Below are positions 20,060 through 27,439 of a DNA stretch of 40,286 nucleotides, in pieces. The stretch is from an uncultured Oxalobacteraceae bacterium (GTDB taxonomy: Bacteria; Pseudomonadota; Gammaproteobacteria; Burkholderiales; Burkholderiaceae_D). The position numbers and the translations under genes are program-made. The DNA lies in the NCBI GenBank assembly GCA_903862415.1, contig CAIOYD010000019.1:1-40286 (forward strand), read 5' to 3'. Positions within the stretch are counted from its first letter, which is position 1, and each line of letters opens with the position of its first letter. Below the pieces are notes generated by a model. It had not been told where the DNA came from and did not search any database. It saw only the letters and a program-made list of their open reading frames with translations.

Positions 20060-20091
20060 TTCTAACCTGCACAAGTACGGCAAGGTTAGAA
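20060..20091. promoter_or_regulatory. Inverted repeat upstream of ompW-like gene
   Basis: TTCTAACCT (20060-20068) and AGGTTAGAA (20083-20091) form a perfect 9-bp dyad with a 14-base centre, about 110 bases before the porin start. It could be an operator or an mRNA or terminator-like hairpin; no T-tract follows. Confidence 0.4.
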
Positions 20092-20173
20092 TCAGGCAAC
20101 ACGAGGGAGTTCTACTTTGTCGTTGATGACCGACGATGATTTACCCGAACAATGGCAGTTTTGGCAGTACACA

Positions 20174-20179
20174 TATAAT
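20174..20179 (+). promoter_or_regulatory. Candidate -10 box for ompW-like gene
   Basis: A consensus TATAAT lies 25 bases before the chosen start. No good -35 hexamer is found 16-18 bases upstream, so an activator may be needed if this is the promoter. Confidence 0.3.
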
Positions 20180-20203
20180 TACAATCAACACTTGGAGACA
20201 TAC

Positions 20204-20932
20204 ATGCAATTCACTATTAAATCTGTAAGCAAATTCGTGGCGCTGGCTTTATTGGCTGGTTCAGCCACAACAGCTCTGGCACAATCTGCTGGTGACACTG
20301 TCATCAGCACTGGTTGGGCACACATTGCTCCTCAGGATTCCAGTACACCGCTGAGCCTGGTGTCTCCAATTGCGTTAACACTGGCTGGTACTGGTGCTGG
20401 CGTTAATTCGACAGATACTTTGGGTTTTGCCACCGCACATTTTTTTACAGATAATATCGTTGGTTCCTTGGACCTGGGTGTTCCGCCAACCTACAAACTG
20501 GTTGGTAAAGGAACATTGGCTTCGGTTGGCCAAATTGGTAAAGCCAAACAATGGGCACCTGCTGCTTTAGCTAAATATTATTTCGGTAACGCCAATTCGA
20601 CTTTCCGTCCAATGGTAGGTCTGGGTGTGACTCACGTTAATTACACCAATATTGAATTGACCAGTGCTTTCCAAAGTTATGTTCAAACTTCCTTTGGTCC
20701 GACAGCTATGACAACTGCCAAACTGACTAGTGCATGGGCTCCGGTGTACAACGTTGGTGCCAGCTATAGCCTGACTAAAGACTGGTCACTTGGTTTTTCT
20801 GTTTCTTATGTACCACTGAAAACCACTGGTAATCTGACTACAACGCCAACACCATTGGGCACAGTACACAGCACTACTTCCCTGACACTGAACCCTATCG
20901 TTGCTTACGCATCGGTTGGTTACCGTTTCTAA
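20204..20932 (+). CDS. OmpW-family outer membrane beta-barrel protein
   Basis: Small outer-membrane protein of 242 residues, expected to form an eight-stranded barrel that passes hydrophobic compounds. A longer frame opens upstream at 20117. The ATG at 20204 is chosen because it gives a clean signal peptide, MQFTIKSVSKFVALALL then SATTALA with cleavage before Q27, and has GGAG (20193-20196) upstream. The mature part has alternating strands (FRPMVGLGVTHVNYT, APVYNVGASYSLTKDWSLGF) and ends in VGYRF, with the C-terminal phenylalanine of outer-membrane barrels. It is followed by a strong bidirectional terminator shared with serB. Confidence 0.88.
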   Translation: MQFTIKSVSKFVALALLAGSATTALAQSAGDTVISTGWAHIAPQDSSTPLSLVSPIALTLAGTGAGVNSTDTLGFATAHFFTDNIVGSLDLGVPPTYKLVGKGTLASVGQIGKAKQWAPAALAKYYFGNANSTFRPMVGLGVTHVNYTNIELTSAFQSYVQTSFGPTAMTTAKLTSAWAPVYNVGASYSLTKDWSLGFSVSYVPLKTTGNLTTTPTPLGTVHSTTSLTLNPIVAYASVGYRF

Positions 20933-20966
20933 TTGACTGCGCGCCTGGCGCGTAAGCAATTCGGGT

Positions 20967-21019
20967 AAAAAAGCCCCCGGAAAATCCGCCATCATGGCTG
21001 ACTTTCCGGGGGCTTTTTT
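20967..21019. terminator. Bidirectional terminator, copy A of a duplicated element
   Basis: A perfect 17-bp stem: six A, GCCCCC, GGAAA on the left (20967-20983) and its complement ending in six T on the right (21003-21019). A 19-base loop (20984-21002) itself contains GCCAT-C-ATGGC. With a T-run on either strand it can end both the ompW-like transcript and the converging serB transcript. A second copy with inverted flanks is at 27248-27302. Confidence 0.85.
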
Positions 21020-21037
21020 GTATGGTGCAATGTTTTC

Positions 21038-21071
21038 GTAGGGTGTATCAGCCCATCGGGCGTAATACACC
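21038..21071. repeat. GTAGGGTGTAT palindromic repeat, copy 1
   Basis: Hairpin-forming repeat starting GTAGGGTGTATCAGCCC and ending GGGCGTAATACACC. GGTGTAT pairs with ATACACC and GCCC with GGGC around ATC. It is the same repeat as the four copies at 27146-27425 and lies 18 bases after terminator copy A. Confidence 0.8.
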
Positions 21072-21086
21072 AGGCGATCCTTGACG

Positions 21087-21932
21087 CTAACTCAACAGCG
21101 CCACAACCCCATCAAGACCCACAAAGTTGAGCGCCACTCTGGCCTGAGCACGCACCACCGGTTTGGCGCGGAAGGCGACTGACAAGCCGGCAATGCCCAT
21201 CATTGCCAGATCATTGGCGCCATCACCCATGACGATAGCTTGTTGTGGTGAGATGCCCAGCGCAGCACAGGTACGTTCTACGGTGCGACGTTTTTCTTCT
21301 GCATCGACAATCTCACCGAGCACTTTTCCGGTCAGTTTGCCATCGACGATTTCAAGCTGGTTGGCGTGGGTGAAATCGAGTTGCAGACGCGCTTTGATGC
21401 GATCGGTAAAAAAAGTAAACCCGCCGGAAACCAGCAGGGTTTTGATACCTGCTTCCTGAACTGCCTGCAGCAACTGCTCCGCACCCGGTGAGAGCGCCAG
21501 CCGTTCATCATAAACCCGTTGCAGGGCTTCGGCAGGTAAGCCCTTAAGCAATGCAACCCGCTGAATCAGGCTTTCGGCAAAGACCAGTTCGCCGCGCATG
21601 GCCGCTTCAGTAATGGCGGCTACCTGCGGTTTTAAGCCCTGCATGTCGGCAATTTCATCGATACACTCGATCGTGATCAGAGTCGAATCCATATCCATGG
21701 CCAGCAATTTGAAGTCCGCCAGTGTCGGCAGTGAATCCGACCAGGTCAGATCCACTTGTGCCTGCTGCGCCAGCGTTTCCATGTGCGCTTTGAGAGCGGC
21801 ATCCGGTGCGGCCAGATTCAGACAGCGCATGGCGTGGGGATGAATCGCTATCAACTGACCGGGTGAGGCCAGACTGGCGATAGAGCGCAGGGTGGAAAGG
21901 TCGGCGGTCAGACTTTGCAGGAATAAATTCAT
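21087..21932 (-). CDS. serB: Phosphoserine phosphatase
   Basis: HAD-superfamily phosphatase of 281 residues performing the last step of L-serine synthesis, phosphoserine to serine. Motif I is DMDST with nucleophile D80 and D82. The substrate-binding glutamate is in TIECIDEIAD. Motif II is in LLVSGGFTFFTDRIK, and motif IV is MGDGANDLAMM near the C-terminus. The N-terminal 75 residues are a divergent regulatory-like extension. It follows mfd by 20 bases on the same strand, so the two are probably cotranscribed; it ends at the shared terminator with the ompW-like gene. Confidence 0.95.
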   Translation of the reverse strand: MNLFLQSLTADLSTLRSIASLASPGQLIAIHPHAMRCLNLAAPDAALKAHMETLAQQAQVDLTWSDSLPTLADFKLLAMDMDSTLITIECIDEIADMQGLKPQVAAITEAAMRGELVFAESLIQRVALLKGLPAEALQRVYDERLALSPGAEQLLQAVQEAGIKTLLVSGGFTFFTDRIKARLQLDFTHANQLEIVDGKLTGKVLGEIVDAEEKRRTVERTCAALGISPQQAIVMGDGANDLAMMGIAGLSVAFRAKPVVRAQARVALNFVGLDGVVALLS

Positions 21933-21952
21933 GATGAAGTAAGGTGTAGTAG

Positions 21953-24900
21953 TCAGGTCAGCGCACGGATGGCTGACTTGAGTTGATTGATGCGGCTGGC
22001 CAGATCAGGCATGCTGGCACTGATGCGCAGTTTGTCCTGACCATGCAATTTGATATGGCGGTTTTTTTGTATCAGTTCAATAATGCGGATCGGATCGATC
22101 GGTGGTTTTTCAATAAACTGCAGCACCGCACCATCGGCATGGGCATCAATTTTAACGATGCCGACCGTTTTTGCCAGCACCCGCAGACGGTGAGTTTCAA
22201 TCAGTGCGCACACCGGCTCCGGCAGTTTGCCAAAACGGTCGATGAGTTCTTCCTGCAGGGTATCAATCCCGTCAGCATTTTTGGCATTCGAGAGCCGTTT
22301 GTAAAGCGACAGGCGTTCATGCACATCGCCGCAAAATTCGTTCGGCAACAAGGCCGGGGTATGCAGATTGATTTCGGTTGTTGTCGCCAGTGGTGCGGCC
22401 AGATCAGGTTCTTTGCCCGCCTTAATGCAGCGCACCGCTTCGTTAAGCATTTCCGAATACAACTGGAAACCGATTTCCACCATTTCACCGGATTGATTGT
22501 CTCCTAGCACTTCACCGGCACCGCGAATTTCCAAATCATGCATGGCCAGATAAAAGCCGCTGCCCAATTCTTCCATTTGCACGATAGCGTCGAGGCGGCG
22601 TTGCGCCAGTTTGGTCAGTCCTTTGACATCATGCACCAGTAAATAAGCATAGGCTTGATGATGTGAGCGTCCAACCCGGCCGCGTAACTGATGCAGCTGC
22701 GCCAGACCGAATTTGTCAGCCCGATGCATAATGATGGTGTTCGCTGTCGGCACATCAATTCCGGTTTCAATAATGGTGGTGCACAGCAGAATATTAAAAC
22801 GCTGAGCAACAAAATCACGCATGACTTTTTCCAGATCGCGCTCATGCATCTGTCCATGAGCCACGGCTATGCGCGCTTCTGGTAACAGCTTTTCGAGCAT
22901 GTCTTTGCGGTTTTGTATGGTGTCGACTTCATTGTGCAGAAAATACACCTGGCCGCCACGTTTGAGTTCGCGCAGGCAGGCTTCGCGCAAAATCGAATTA
23001 TCTTCGCTGCGCACAAAGGTTTTGATCGCCAGTCGTTTTTGCGGTGCCGTGGCGATAATGGAAAAGTCGCGCAAACCTTCGAGTGCCATGCCGAGTGTGC
23101 GTGGAATTGGTGTGGCGGTGAGCGTGAGCACATCGACTTCGGCGCGCAGGGCTTTCAGGGTTTCTTTCTGACGCACCCCAAAGCGGTGTTCTTCATCGAT
23201 AATCACCAGGCCGAGACGGCTGAATTTGATGTCTTCTGAGAGTAGTTTGTGGGTGCCGATGACGATGTCAACCGTGCCGTCATTCATGCCCTTGATGGCG
23301 GCGGTAATTTCCTTGCCGCTGCGAAAGCGCGACAGCTCGGCGATTTTCACCGGCCAGTCAGCAAAACGGTCGGCAAAGGTTTGCGCATGTTGTTCGGCCA
23401 GCAGAGTGGTCGGTGCCAGAATAGCCACCTGCTTGCCACCCATGACGGCGACAAAGGCGGCCCGCAGGGCCACTTCGGTTTTGCCGAAACCGACATCGCC
23501 GCAAATCAGCCGGTCCATGGGTTTGCCGGAAGTCATGTCGCTGACTACGGCAGTGATGGCGGCAGCCTGATCGACGGTTTCTTCAAAACCGAAACTCTCG
23601 GCAAAGGCCTGATAATCGTGGGCTGAATATTCAAATGCATGACCCTGACGCAGCGCCCGCCTGGCATATAAATTGAGCAGTTCGGCCGCCGTGTCGCGGC
23701 ATTGCTGGGCCGCCTTGCGCTTGGCTTTTTCCCACGAACCGGAACCGAGCATATGCAGCGGCGCATCCTCCTGGGCAGCGCCGGAATAGCGCGAAATCAC
23801 ATGCAGTTGCGCCACCGGTACATACAGCTTGGTTTCTTTGGCGTATTCCAGATGTAAAAATTCGGTTTCACCTTCGCCCAGGTCCATGGCAATCAAACCC
23901 TGATAACGACCGATGCCATAGTGTTCATGCACCACCGGATCACCAATTTTGAGTTCGGATAAATCCCGCACCATCGATTCGACCTGAGTGGCGCCTTCCT
24001 GTTTTTTGCGACCGGAAGAACGGCGCACGACATTCGCGTACAGTTCAGTTTCGGTGATAAAGCTGATGCCGCTGTCGAGATTGAATCCGGCAAACAATGG
24101 CGCCACACCCAACATCAACGCTGCATCACCGGTGAGGAAATCGGTCAGACTGTCGCAGATGATCGGATGCAAATCGTATTCGTTCAGATACTGTTGCAGG
24201 GTTTCACGCCGGCCATTGGATTCGGCGCAAATCAATACTCGTTGTTTGGTTTGCAGTAAGAATGCGCGCAGATTGGTCAGTGGGTCATCGAGTCGGCGAT
24301 TGACGGCGATATCCGGCAGCGGACTGGAAATGCCGCTGCTGCTGGCAGGATTGGATTTGAGGATGTAGCGGCCAAATGGTTTTGCCAGGGTGAAAAAATC
24401 TTCATCGCGCAAAAACAGCGCTTCAGGTGGCAGCACCGGGCGGTCGCGGTCGGCTTTTAAAAATGCGTAGCGCGACTGCGTGTCAGCCCAGAAGCGGCTG
24501 ATGGCGGCATCAATCTCACCCACCATGCAAATGCAGCCAGATACGGGCAGATAATCAAACAGCGTGGCGGTAGCGTCAAAAAACAGCGGCAGATAATATT
24601 CGATCCCGGCCGAGGCAATCCCGCTGCCGATATCCTTGTAAATCCGGGTGCGGGACGGATCGCCTTCAAATTCTTCGCGCCAGCGTTTGCGGAACGCATT
24701 GCGCGCTGGTTCATCCATAGGAAATTCACGACCCGGCAACAGCCGTACTTCGGGCACCGGATAAATGGTGCGCTGGGTATCGGCATCAAAGGTGCGTATG
24801 GTTTCGATGGTTTCACCGAACAAATCCAAACGATAGGGCAGTGCTGAGCCCATAGGGAATAAATCAATCAGTCCGCCACGGACTGCATATTCACCCGGCG

Positions 24901-25384
24901 ACATCACCTGACTGACATTGCTGTAGCCGGCGAGCGTCAGCTGGGATTTCAGTTGCGCTTCATTGAGTACTGCTCCCTGCTTGAAGAAAAAGGTGTACGC
25001 CGCCAGAAAAGAGGGTGGTGCCATGCGCAATAAGGCCGTCGTCACCGGCACAATCAACACATCGGAGAGACCGTGACCGACTTCATACAGCGTTGCCAGT
25101 CGTTCAGACACCAGATCCTGATGCGGCGAAAAAGCATCGTAAGGCAGGGTTTCCCAGTCGGGCAAAACGTGGCAGCGCAAACCGTGTTCAGCCCCAAACC
25201 AGCTGATTTCCGTCTGCAGGCGCTGGGCATCGGTGGCGTCCGCCACAAACACGGTCAGCATGCGCTGCTGGGCTTTCAGTGCCGCGGCAGTCTGGCTTAA
25301 AGCATACGCATCCGCCGAACCATGCAGGCTGGGCAGGGTCAGACGATAGCCGGATTTGGGTGGTGATTGCAGATCAAATGACAT
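21953..25384 (-). CDS. mfd: Transcription-repair coupling factor Mfd
   Basis: DNA translocase of 1143 residues that removes RNA polymerase stalled at lesions and recruits UvrA. In order: UvrB-like N-terminal module, RNA polymerase interaction domain starting near VHEHYGIGRYQG (about residue 485), RecG-like helicase with Walker A GDVGFGKTE (about 630-637) and DEEHRFG (about 730), and a C-terminal TRCF domain. The open frame extends 40 residues upstream, but MSFDLQSPPKSGYRL at 25384 gives the normal family length. mfd is divergent from ispD. Confidence 0.95.
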   Translation of the reverse strand: MSFDLQSPPKSGYRLTLPSLHGSADAYALSQTAAALKAQQRMLTVFVADATDAQRLQTEISWFGAEHGLRCHVLPDWETLPYDAFSPHQDLVSERLATLYEVGHGLSDVLIVPVTTALLRMAPPSFLAAYTFFFKQGAVLNEAQLKSQLTLAGYSNVSQVMSPGEYAVRGGLIDLFPMGSALPYRLDLFGETIETIRTFDADTQRTIYPVPEVRLLPGREFPMDEPARNAFRKRWREEFEGDPSRTRIYKDIGSGIASAGIEYYLPLFFDATATLFDYLPVSGCICMVGEIDAAISRFWADTQSRYAFLKADRDRPVLPPEALFLRDEDFFTLAKPFGRYILKSNPASSSGISSPLPDIAVNRRLDDPLTNLRAFLLQTKQRVLICAESNGRRETLQQYLNEYDLHPIICDSLTDFLTGDAALMLGVAPLFAGFNLDSGISFITETELYANVVRRSSGRKKQEGATQVESMVRDLSELKIGDPVVHEHYGIGRYQGLIAMDLGEGETEFLHLEYAKETKLYVPVAQLHVISRYSGAAQEDAPLHMLGSGSWEKAKRKAAQQCRDTAAELLNLYARRALRQGHAFEYSAHDYQAFAESFGFEETVDQAAAITAVVSDMTSGKPMDRLICGDVGFGKTEVALRAAFVAVMGGKQVAILAPTTLLAEQHAQTFADRFADWPVKIAELSRFRSGKEITAAIKGMNDGTVDIVIGTHKLLSEDIKFSRLGLVIIDEEHRFGVRQKETLKALRAEVDVLTLTATPIPRTLGMALEGLRDFSIIATAPQKRLAIKTFVRSEDNSILREACLRELKRGGQVYFLHNEVDTIQNRKDMLEKLLPEARIAVAHGQMHERDLEKVMRDFVAQRFNILLCTTIIETGIDVPTANTIIMHRADKFGLAQLHQLRGRVGRSHHQAYAYLLVHDVKGLTKLAQRRLDAIVQMEELGSGFYLAMHDLEIRGAGEVLGDNQSGEMVEIGFQLYSEMLNEAVRCIKAGKEPDLAAPLATTTEINLHTPALLPNEFCGDVHERLSLYKRLSNAKNADGIDTLQEELIDRFGKLPEPVCALIETHRLRVLAKTVGIVKIDAHADGAVLQFIEKPPIDPIRIIELIQKNRHIKLHGQDKLRISASMPDLASRINQLKSAIRALT

Positions 25385-25482
25385 TAGTTGAGATAGTTGG
25401 GCAAGCAATAAAACCGGAAGGCCAGCGGGCAAACCGTTCAGGCCGCGACAAGTTCTGGTTGTAAATTGGATTTGCAGTGAAT

Positions 25483-25511
25483 TTGACTTTACAATGGTGT
25501 GCATATTATAT
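25483..25511 (+). promoter_or_regulatory. Candidate promoter for ispD-ispF
   Basis: TTGACT (25483-25488), a 17-base spacer and TTATAT (25506-25511), in the region between the divergent mfd and ispD genes. If used, the transcript begins near 25518, which excludes the upstream GTG at 25499 as the ispD start. Confidence 0.5.
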
Positions 25512-25570
25512 ACCCAACGCCATTTTCGCTGGTTTTTCGCGCCTTAACACTACACCGATCCGAGTTTATA

Positions 25571-26260
25571 TTGACTGCTGCCATTGCTCCGCGCTATTTT
25601 GCCCTGATTCCTGCTGCCGGTGTTGGTGCCAGAATGGCGGCTGGCTGCCCCAAGCAATACCTGCATCTGGCCGGTAAAAGCATATTACAACACAGCGTGA
25701 ACGCGTTTTTGTCACATCCCCGGATTACGCACGTATTTGTCGTTGTCAGTCCGGAAGATGGCTGGGTGGCGACCGAGCTGCAGCTTGATGCGCGTCTGAC
25801 GGTGCTGTTTTGCGGCGGCGCGACCCGGGCCGAATCGGTGCTTAACGGTTTGCAGACGATGCAGGCACAGGTCGATGAGCGCGACTGGGTGTTGGTGCAT
25901 GACGCAGCCCGACCCGGATTGTCAACCCAACTCGTCAGTCTTCTGATCGATACGGTCGGCGACGATGAGGTCGGCGGACTGCTGGCCTTGCCGGTCGCCG
26001 ATACACTTAAACTGGCTTCCGGCGTGAGCGTCCAAACCTTGCCGCGCACCGGCATGTGGCTGGCACAAACACCGCAAATGTTCCGCCATGCCCGGCTGTT
26101 CTCGGCCCTGCAACAAGCCAGCGATGTCACCGATGACGCCAGTGCGATCGAAGCTTGCGGATTGGTGCCAAAACTGGTGCAAGGCCACTGGTGCAATTCT
26201 AAAATAACCCGGCCGGATGATCTGGCCCTGATCGCCACTTACCTGGAAAAACAAGTATGA
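25571..26260 (+). CDS. ispD: 2-C-methyl-D-erythritol 4-phosphate cytidylyltransferase
   Basis: Third enzyme of the non-mevalonate isoprenoid pathway, joining CTP and methylerythritol phosphate. The nucleotide-binding loop is [12 protein letters not shown] followed by [15 protein letters not shown] (about residues 105-114) is the conserved mid-region and the C-terminus has [10 protein letters not shown]. The frame is open from 25499, but no ATG lies near the conserved N-terminus. The TTG at 25571 gives 229 residues, the normal length; the ribosome binding site is weak, so the start is uncertain. Overlaps ispF by four bases. Confidence 0.9.
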   Translation: MTAAIAPRYFALIPAAGVGARMAAGCPKQYLHLAGKSILQHSVNAFLSHPRITHVFVVVSPEDGWVATELQLDARLTVLFCGGATRAESVLNGLQTMQAQVDERDWVLVHDAARPGLSTQLVSLLIDTVGDDEVGGLLALPVADTLKLASGVSVQTLPRTGMWLAQTPQMFRHARLFSALQQASDVTDDASAIEACGLVPKLVQGHWCNSKITRPDDLALIATYLEKQV

Positions 26261-26763
26261 GCAATCTTATTCCATCGTTTCGCATCGGCCAGGGCTATGA
26301 CTGCCATGCGCTGGTGGAAAATCGTTTGTTGATTATAGGCGGCGTCACCATCGCGCACAAAACCGGTCTGGCCGGCCATTCGGATGCGGATGTTTTGCTG
26401 CATGCCGTCATCGATGCCCTGTTTGGCGCTGCCGGACTGGGCGACATAGGTCGGCATTATTCCGATACCGATGCCCAATTTGCCGGTGCCGATTCACGCG
26501 TGCTGCTACGCTCCGCCATGAGTAAGCTCACTGCCGCCGGATTTGCTGTTGGCAATCTGGATGCCACCATTATTGCCCAGGCGCCGAAAATGGCACCACA
26601 CATCCCTCTGATGGTGGCCAACATTGCCGCCGATCTGCAGGTCGATGTGAGCCGGGTGAATGTGAAAGCTAAAACCAATGAAAAACTCGGTTATCTGGGA
26701 AGAGAAGAAGGCATTGCCGCCGAAGCGGTGGCTTTGATTTACTACAAAGGAAGCGCAGATTAA
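26257..26763 (+). CDS. ispF: 2-C-methyl-D-erythritol 2,4-cyclodiphosphate synthase
   Basis: Trimeric zinc enzyme of 168 residues, fifth step of the methylerythritol phosphate pathway. Metal ligands are in GQGYDCHAL (D and H, about residues 13-15) and in [12 protein letters not shown] (histidine about residue 47). [11 protein letters not shown] and [13 protein letters not shown] near the end are conserved. The ATG is within the ispD stop (ATGA), so the pair is translationally coupled. Confidence 0.97.
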   Translation: MSNLIPSFRIGQGYDCHALVENRLLIIGGVTIAHKTGLAGHSDADVLLHAVIDALFGAAGLGDIGRHYSDTDAQFAGADSRVLLRSAMSKLTAAGFAVGNLDATIIAQAPKMAPHIPLMVANIAADLQVDVSRVNVKAKTNEKLGYLGREEGIAAEAVALIYYKGSAD

Positions 26764-26845
26764 ATCTCTGTGCTTCCTGAATAAACTCAACACAGTGCGG
26801 GCATAATACTTATACTGTATTCATTGACTAACACAAAGGCCACGT

Positions 26846-27121
26846 ATGAGCACCGAACAATTAAAGCAATCCCTCAAAGCCCTGCATGAAAACTTATCGG
26901 CCACAGGTCAGGTGGATGCCGAACTGGCCGACTTACTTTCGGTGTTGAATAACGATATTCAGACCCTGTTAAACCGCGAACATACAGAAACCGACGAAGA
27001 CGGTTTAAGCCAGCTGGGCGACCGTACTCTGGCACTGTCTGCCCGCTTCGCCGCGCAAAACCCCCATCTGGAATCGGCTTTGCGCGAAATCGGCGATATT
27101 CTGGCGCGGATGGGAATTTAA
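26846..27121 (+). CDS. DUF4404 family protein
   Basis: Small cytoplasmic protein of 91 residues with no known function. It is acidic and helical: residues 1-50 (LKQSLKALHENLSATGQVDAEL) and 70-91 look amphipathic, fitting a small coiled-coil or helical bundle. The pattern matches my memory of the DUF4404 family in proteobacteria. AAGG at 26837 is a possible ribosome binding site. It ends at the repeat block and converges with the M48 protease gene. Confidence 0.75.
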   Translation: MSTEQLKQSLKALHENLSATGQVDAELADLLSVLNNDIQTLLNREHTETDEDGLSQLGDRTLALSARFAAQNPHLESALREIGDILARMGI

Positions 27122-27145
27122 TTACCACGGTTTCTGTTCAGTTAT

Positions 27146-27179
27146 GTAGGGTGTATTAGCCCATCGGGCGTAATACACC
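27146..27179. repeat. GTAGGGTGTAT palindromic repeat, copy 2
   Basis: GGTGTATTA pairs with TAATACACC and GCCC with GGGC around ATC, with one bulged G. Same orientation as the copy at 21038. Confidence 0.8.
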
Positions 27180-27200
27180 ATGTGATGGGACACGGGCATT

Positions 27201-27230
27201 GGTGTATTACGCTGCGCTAATACACCCTAC
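27201..27230. repeat. GTAGGGTGTAT palindromic repeat, copy 3 (inverted, short variant)
   Basis: Inverted copy: GGTGTATTACG, centre CTGCG, CTAATACACCCTAC. The centre differs from the other copies (CGCAG on the opposite strand instead of CCATCGGG). It directly abuts the flank of terminator copy B. Confidence 0.75.
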
Positions 27231-27247
27231 GAAAACATTGCACCATA

Positions 27248-27302
27248 CAAAAAAACCCCGGAAAATCCGCCATCCTGGCTGACTTTCCGGGGGCTGTTTT
27301 TT
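27248..27302. terminator. Bidirectional terminator, copy B of a duplicated element
   Basis: An A-run followed by CCCCGGAAA, a 19-base loop and TTTCCGGGG with GGCTG and a T-run form a long hairpin between DUF4404 (plus) and the M48 gene (minus). The A/T tails suit termination in both directions. Flanking sequence matches copy A in inverted orientation, but the loop reads in the same orientation. Confidence 0.8.
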
Positions 27303-27327
27303 ACCCGAATTGCTTACGCGCCAGTAA

Positions 27328-27360
27328 GTAGGTGTATTAGCCCACGGGGCGTAATACACC
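27328..27360. repeat. GTAGGGTGTAT palindromic repeat, copy 4
   Basis: GGTGTATTA (27331-27339) pairs with TAATACACC (27352-27360) and GCCC with GGGC around ACG. The leading GTAGGG has lost one G. Confidence 0.8.
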
Positions 27361-27391
27361 ACTGACTGTTCCAGTGCAAGGGACTGGTTAT

Positions 27392-27425
27392 GTAGGGTGT
27401 ATTAGCCCACGGGGCGTAATACACC
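27392..27425. repeat. GTAGGGTGTAT palindromic repeat, copy 5
   Basis: Complete copy with GCCCACGGGGC centre, ending 15 bases before the M48 stop. Its centre matches copy 4, and the bases after both copies (ACTGAC) also agree, so 4 and 5 may be a tandem duplication. Confidence 0.8.
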
Positions 27426-27439
27426 ACTGACCGTAAATA

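Larger units (their letters stand above)
27122..27439. repeat. Intergenic repeat block between convergent genes
   Basis: This 318-base gap holds no gene. It contains four copies of the GTAGGGTGTAT palindromic repeat (27146-27179, 27201-27230 inverted, 27328-27360, 27392-27425) and terminator copy B (27248-27302). The block is bounded by a 19-base direct repeat, TACCRCGGTTTCTGTTCAG, at 27123-27141 and 27441-27459 with one mismatch; the right copy encodes the last codons of the M48 gene. Confidence 0.85.

Noticed and set aside
20117-20203. Longer N-terminus for the OmpW-like protein
   Set aside because: It would bury the signal peptide behind 29 residues and overlap the likely -10 box; the ATG at 20204 has a ribosome binding site.
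25385-25504. 40-residue N-terminal extension of Mfd
   Set aside because: Not part of the conserved family start; the shorter form has normal length, and the extension overlaps the divergent promoter region.
27122-27439. CRISPR array
   Set aside because: Repeats are palindromic, irregularly spaced, in both orientations and without uniform spacers; no cas genes are present.
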